DNA from: Brevibacterium sp. 239c
GTDB taxonomy: Bacteria > Actinomycetota > Actinomycetes > Actinomycetales > Brevibacteriaceae
Length of the DNA stretch: 64,000 bases
Direction: 5' to 3'
Assembly: GCF_900169365.1 (NCBI RefSeq)
Contig: NZ_FXZH01000012.1
Coordinates: 62,001-126,000, forward strand
In this document: piece after piece, positions 62,490 to 64,000 of the stretch
How positions within the stretch are numbered: position 1 is the stretch's first letter
Layout of the letters: each line of letters starts with the position of its first letter
Translations under genes and position numbers: made by a program
Notes under the pieces: model-generated
Told to the model about the DNA's origin: nothing
Databases searched by the model: none
What the model saw: the letters and a program-made list of their open reading frames with translations, nothing else

Positions 62490-63241
62490 TGGGGGCCGCG
62501 GTGAGCGTCGAATCCTTGAAGCTGCGTCGCTCCCTGGTCGGAGTCATCACGACCTGTGCGCTGCTGGTGGGGACTGTGGTGGTGTTGGCGGGGATCACGT
62601 TCGGTGTTGCCCAGCAGCGCAGCGACCTCGTGACCAAGCTGGGTTCGGCGGCACGTCTGGACTGGGCCGGTCTGGTGCCGGCGGCCACTCAGATCATCTC
62701 TGTGGGGTCACTCTTGGGGTTCGGGGTCATGCTGGCGTGGATGTTCGGGCGGGAATTCGGCGATGGAACGATCACCGGACTCTTCGCGCTGCCGATCAGT
62801 CGTGGACGGATCGCTCTAGCCAAACTTGCCGTCTATGCGCTGTGGACCGGGGCGGTCGGTCTGATTCTGGCATTGGGTGTTCTCTGCCTGGGGCTGGCTT
62901 TCGGATATGGGTCTCCTGCAGAAGGCGTCTGGGCGGGACTGGTGCGGCTGTGGGTGCTCATGGTTCTCACTGGTTTCATTGCGATCCCGGTCGCCTGGAC
63001 GGCGACAGTGTGCGGTTCGGTGCTCGCCGGGGTCGGCTGCACGGTCGGGCTGGTCGTCATCGCGCAGGTGACCGCCCTGCTGGGTGTGGGCGGCTGGATG
63101 CCCGTGGCCGCTCCCGCCCTCTGGGCGATGAGCGATGGGTCCGCCGTGACGGTGGCTCAACTGGGGTTGGTTGTCGTCTTCGCACTCGTCTTCGCAGTGC
63201 TCACCGCGGTCAGCTGGGATCGGCTGCAGCTGCGGCGGTGA
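62486..63241 (+). CDS. ABC-2 type permease
   Basis: 251 residues, about six transmembrane segments. SVESLKLRRSLVGVITTCAL at the start and FGREFGDGTITGLFALPISR between segments 2 and 3 are ABC-2 hallmarks. Partner of the preceding ATPase (ATGA overlap). With the TetR regulator it is a typical stand-alone efflux module. Substrate unknown. Confidence 0.93.
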   Translation: MMGAAVSVESLKLRRSLVGVITTCALLVGTVVVLAGITFGVAQQRSDLVTKLGSAARLDWAGLVPAATQIISVGSLLGFGVMLAWMFGREFGDGTITGLFALPISRGRIALAKLAVYALWTGAVGLILALGVLCLGLAFGYGSPAEGVWAGLVRLWVLMVLTGFIAIPVAWTATVCGSVLAGVGCTVGLVVIAQVTALLGVGGWMPVAAPALWAMSDGSAVTVAQLGLVVVFALVFAVLTAVSWDRLQLRR

Positions 63242-63319
63242 ATCAGCCATCGATGCCGAAACGAAAGGGAGTTGTTGTCTTCAATCCCCAGCAGATGATT
63301 CACTGAGAAGGAACGGTAA

Positions 63320-64000
63320 ATGAAGGGGATGGAACCAGTGAGCCTTCCAGGTCAGATGACGGCAGCGTTCATCACCGCCACCGGTGGTGTTGAGGCCATC
63401 GAGATCGGCCCTCTGCCTGTGCCCCGGCTGGGCCCGACCGATGTCCTGGTGCGGTTGGAGGCCAGCGAGGTCAATCACGTCGACCTCTTCGTCCGCTCCG
63501 GGGCGTATCGCACTCCGCTTCCGTTCCCCTTCGTCATCGGCCGTGATCTCGTCGGGACCGTCGCCGCCGTTGGGGAGGCTGTCGAGGATTTCGTTGAAGG
63601 TGACCGGGTCTGGACCAACAGCCTCGGCCATGCCGGGCGTCAGGGATCATTCGCCGAATTCTCAGCGGTGCCGACCGAACGGCTCTACCACCTGCCTGAG
63701 GGCATCACCCCCGCCGAGGCGGCCCCCACCCTGCACGCGGCCGGAACCGCCTACTTAGGCCTCGTTCGGGAGGCGCGGCTGCGGCCGGGGGAGACGATCG
63801 TGGTCGGTTCGGCCAGCGGCGCCGTGGGCACAGCGATCGTCCAATTCGCTGCTGCTATGGGTGCGCATGTCATCGCCGGTGCCTCTGCCGACGACGAACA
63901 GTGGGTCGCCGACTGCGGAGCCGACGTCGTCATCGACAAACATGCCCCCGACTACTACACACAGGTTGAATCGGCTGCCCCACACGGAGTCGATGTGTGG
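63320..64000 (+). CDS. Quinone oxidoreductase-type MDR alcohol dehydrogenase (partial, cut by window end)
   Basis: The first 227 codons; the gene runs beyond the window. The start is ATG 63320 (MKGMEPVSLPGQMTAAFITA), with AGAAGGA upstream; an ATG at 63329 is also possible. Medium-chain dehydrogenase/reductase fold: VNHVDLFVRSGAY, PFVIGRDLVGTVAAVG, then the nucleotide motif VVGSASGAVGTAIVQFAAAMG. The catalytic zinc ligands of alcohol dehydrogenases are absent in the visible part, so it is closer to zinc-independent quinone oxidoreductases. NADPH-dependent. It may be the last gene of, or follow, the tetR/ABC operon. Confidence 0.88.
   Translation, partial: MKGMEPVSLPGQMTAAFITATGGVEAIEIGPLPVPRLGPTDVLVRLEASEVNHVDLFVRSGAYRTPLPFPFVIGRDLVGTVAAVGEAVEDFVEGDRVWTNSLGHAGRQGSFAEFSAVPTERLYHLPEGITPAEAAPTLHAAGTAYLGLVREARLRPGETIVVGSASGAVGTAIVQFAAAMGAHVIAGASADDEQWVADCGADVVIDKHAPDYYTQVESAAPHGVDVW

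Noticed and set aside
62455..63306. 283-codon plus-strand frame over the ABC-2 permease
   Set aside because: Arg/Gly/His-rich alternative frame of the permease; the permease frame has transmembrane segments and start/stop coupling.
1..64000. tRNA genes, insertion sequences or prophage
   Set aside because: No T-loop-like GGTTCGAATCC patterns in a cloverleaf context, no transposase or phage proteins, and no flanking target duplications were seen by eye.

Overview
The window reads as one contiguous piece of a high-GC actinobacterial chromosome. Coding is dense, starts are GTG or TTG as well as ATG, many genes overlap by ATGA, GTGA or ATGAGTGA, and two promoters look leaderless. The gene set (glycine cleavage genes, ectABC without ectD, fdxA, a Wzm/Wzt-type exporter, many MFS pumps with divergent regulators) would fit Brevibacterium or a related genus. 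That placement is inference; there is no rRNA or other taxonomic marker. I saw no tRNA, rRNA, insertion sequence, phage gene or CRISPR array.

Layout. 1-6.5 kb: the end of a probable glycine riboswitch, then gcvP, gcvT, gcvH and sdaA, which together split glycine and deaminate the serine made from it to pyruvate. 6.5-9.8 kb: a repeat-rich spacer, then ectA, ectB, ectC (ectoine synthesis) with long structured spacers and a strong terminator. 9.9-17.3 kb: a secreted protein, a small hypothetical gene, an alanine/glycine:cation symporter, a glycerophosphodiesterase, a membrane protein and a YyaL-like thioredoxin-fold protein. 17.3-24.2 kb: a divergent TetR/MFS pair with operators, an ABC-class ATPase, an amidohydrolase and an M18 aminopeptidase. 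24.3-29.4 kb: a DUF1684 protein with a long unknown C-terminus, an M13 peptidase, a low-molecular-weight phosphatase and a CopC-like protein. 29.4-38.2 kb: MarR/MFS, a luciferase-family flavin oxidoreductase, an orphan ORF, LysR with a divergent fumarate-reductase-type flavoprotein, and GntR/MFS. 38.3-49.6 kb: rarA, dld, a ferredoxin/ferredoxin-reductase operon, a small XRE/membrane-protein operon, an MFS gene, an LCP protein, a secreted protein, fdxA and pgm. 49.7-64 kb: a glutaminase ORF fused to an MFS exporter, a rhodanese, a second ferredoxin reductase, the Wzm/Wzt-type pair, an MHS transporter, an APC permease, two tandem-domain universal stress proteins, a TetR/ABC-2 operon and a quinone-oxidoreductase gene cut by the window end.

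The most unusual observation is at 49.7-52.2 kb. A perfect 22-bp tandem duplication at 50549-50592 sits at the glutaminase C-terminus. Removing one copy restores a TGA stop 11 nt before an MFS start codon that has its own ribosome binding site. The duplication therefore explains why the glutaminase reads through in frame into the transporter as an 843-residue ORF. Other signals worth following are an octamer (CGCCGAGG) that recurs in the spacers, several long perfect inverted repeats without U-tracts, a diverged fragment of the lysR 3' end beside an orphan ORF, and low-complexity loops inserted into several enzymes.
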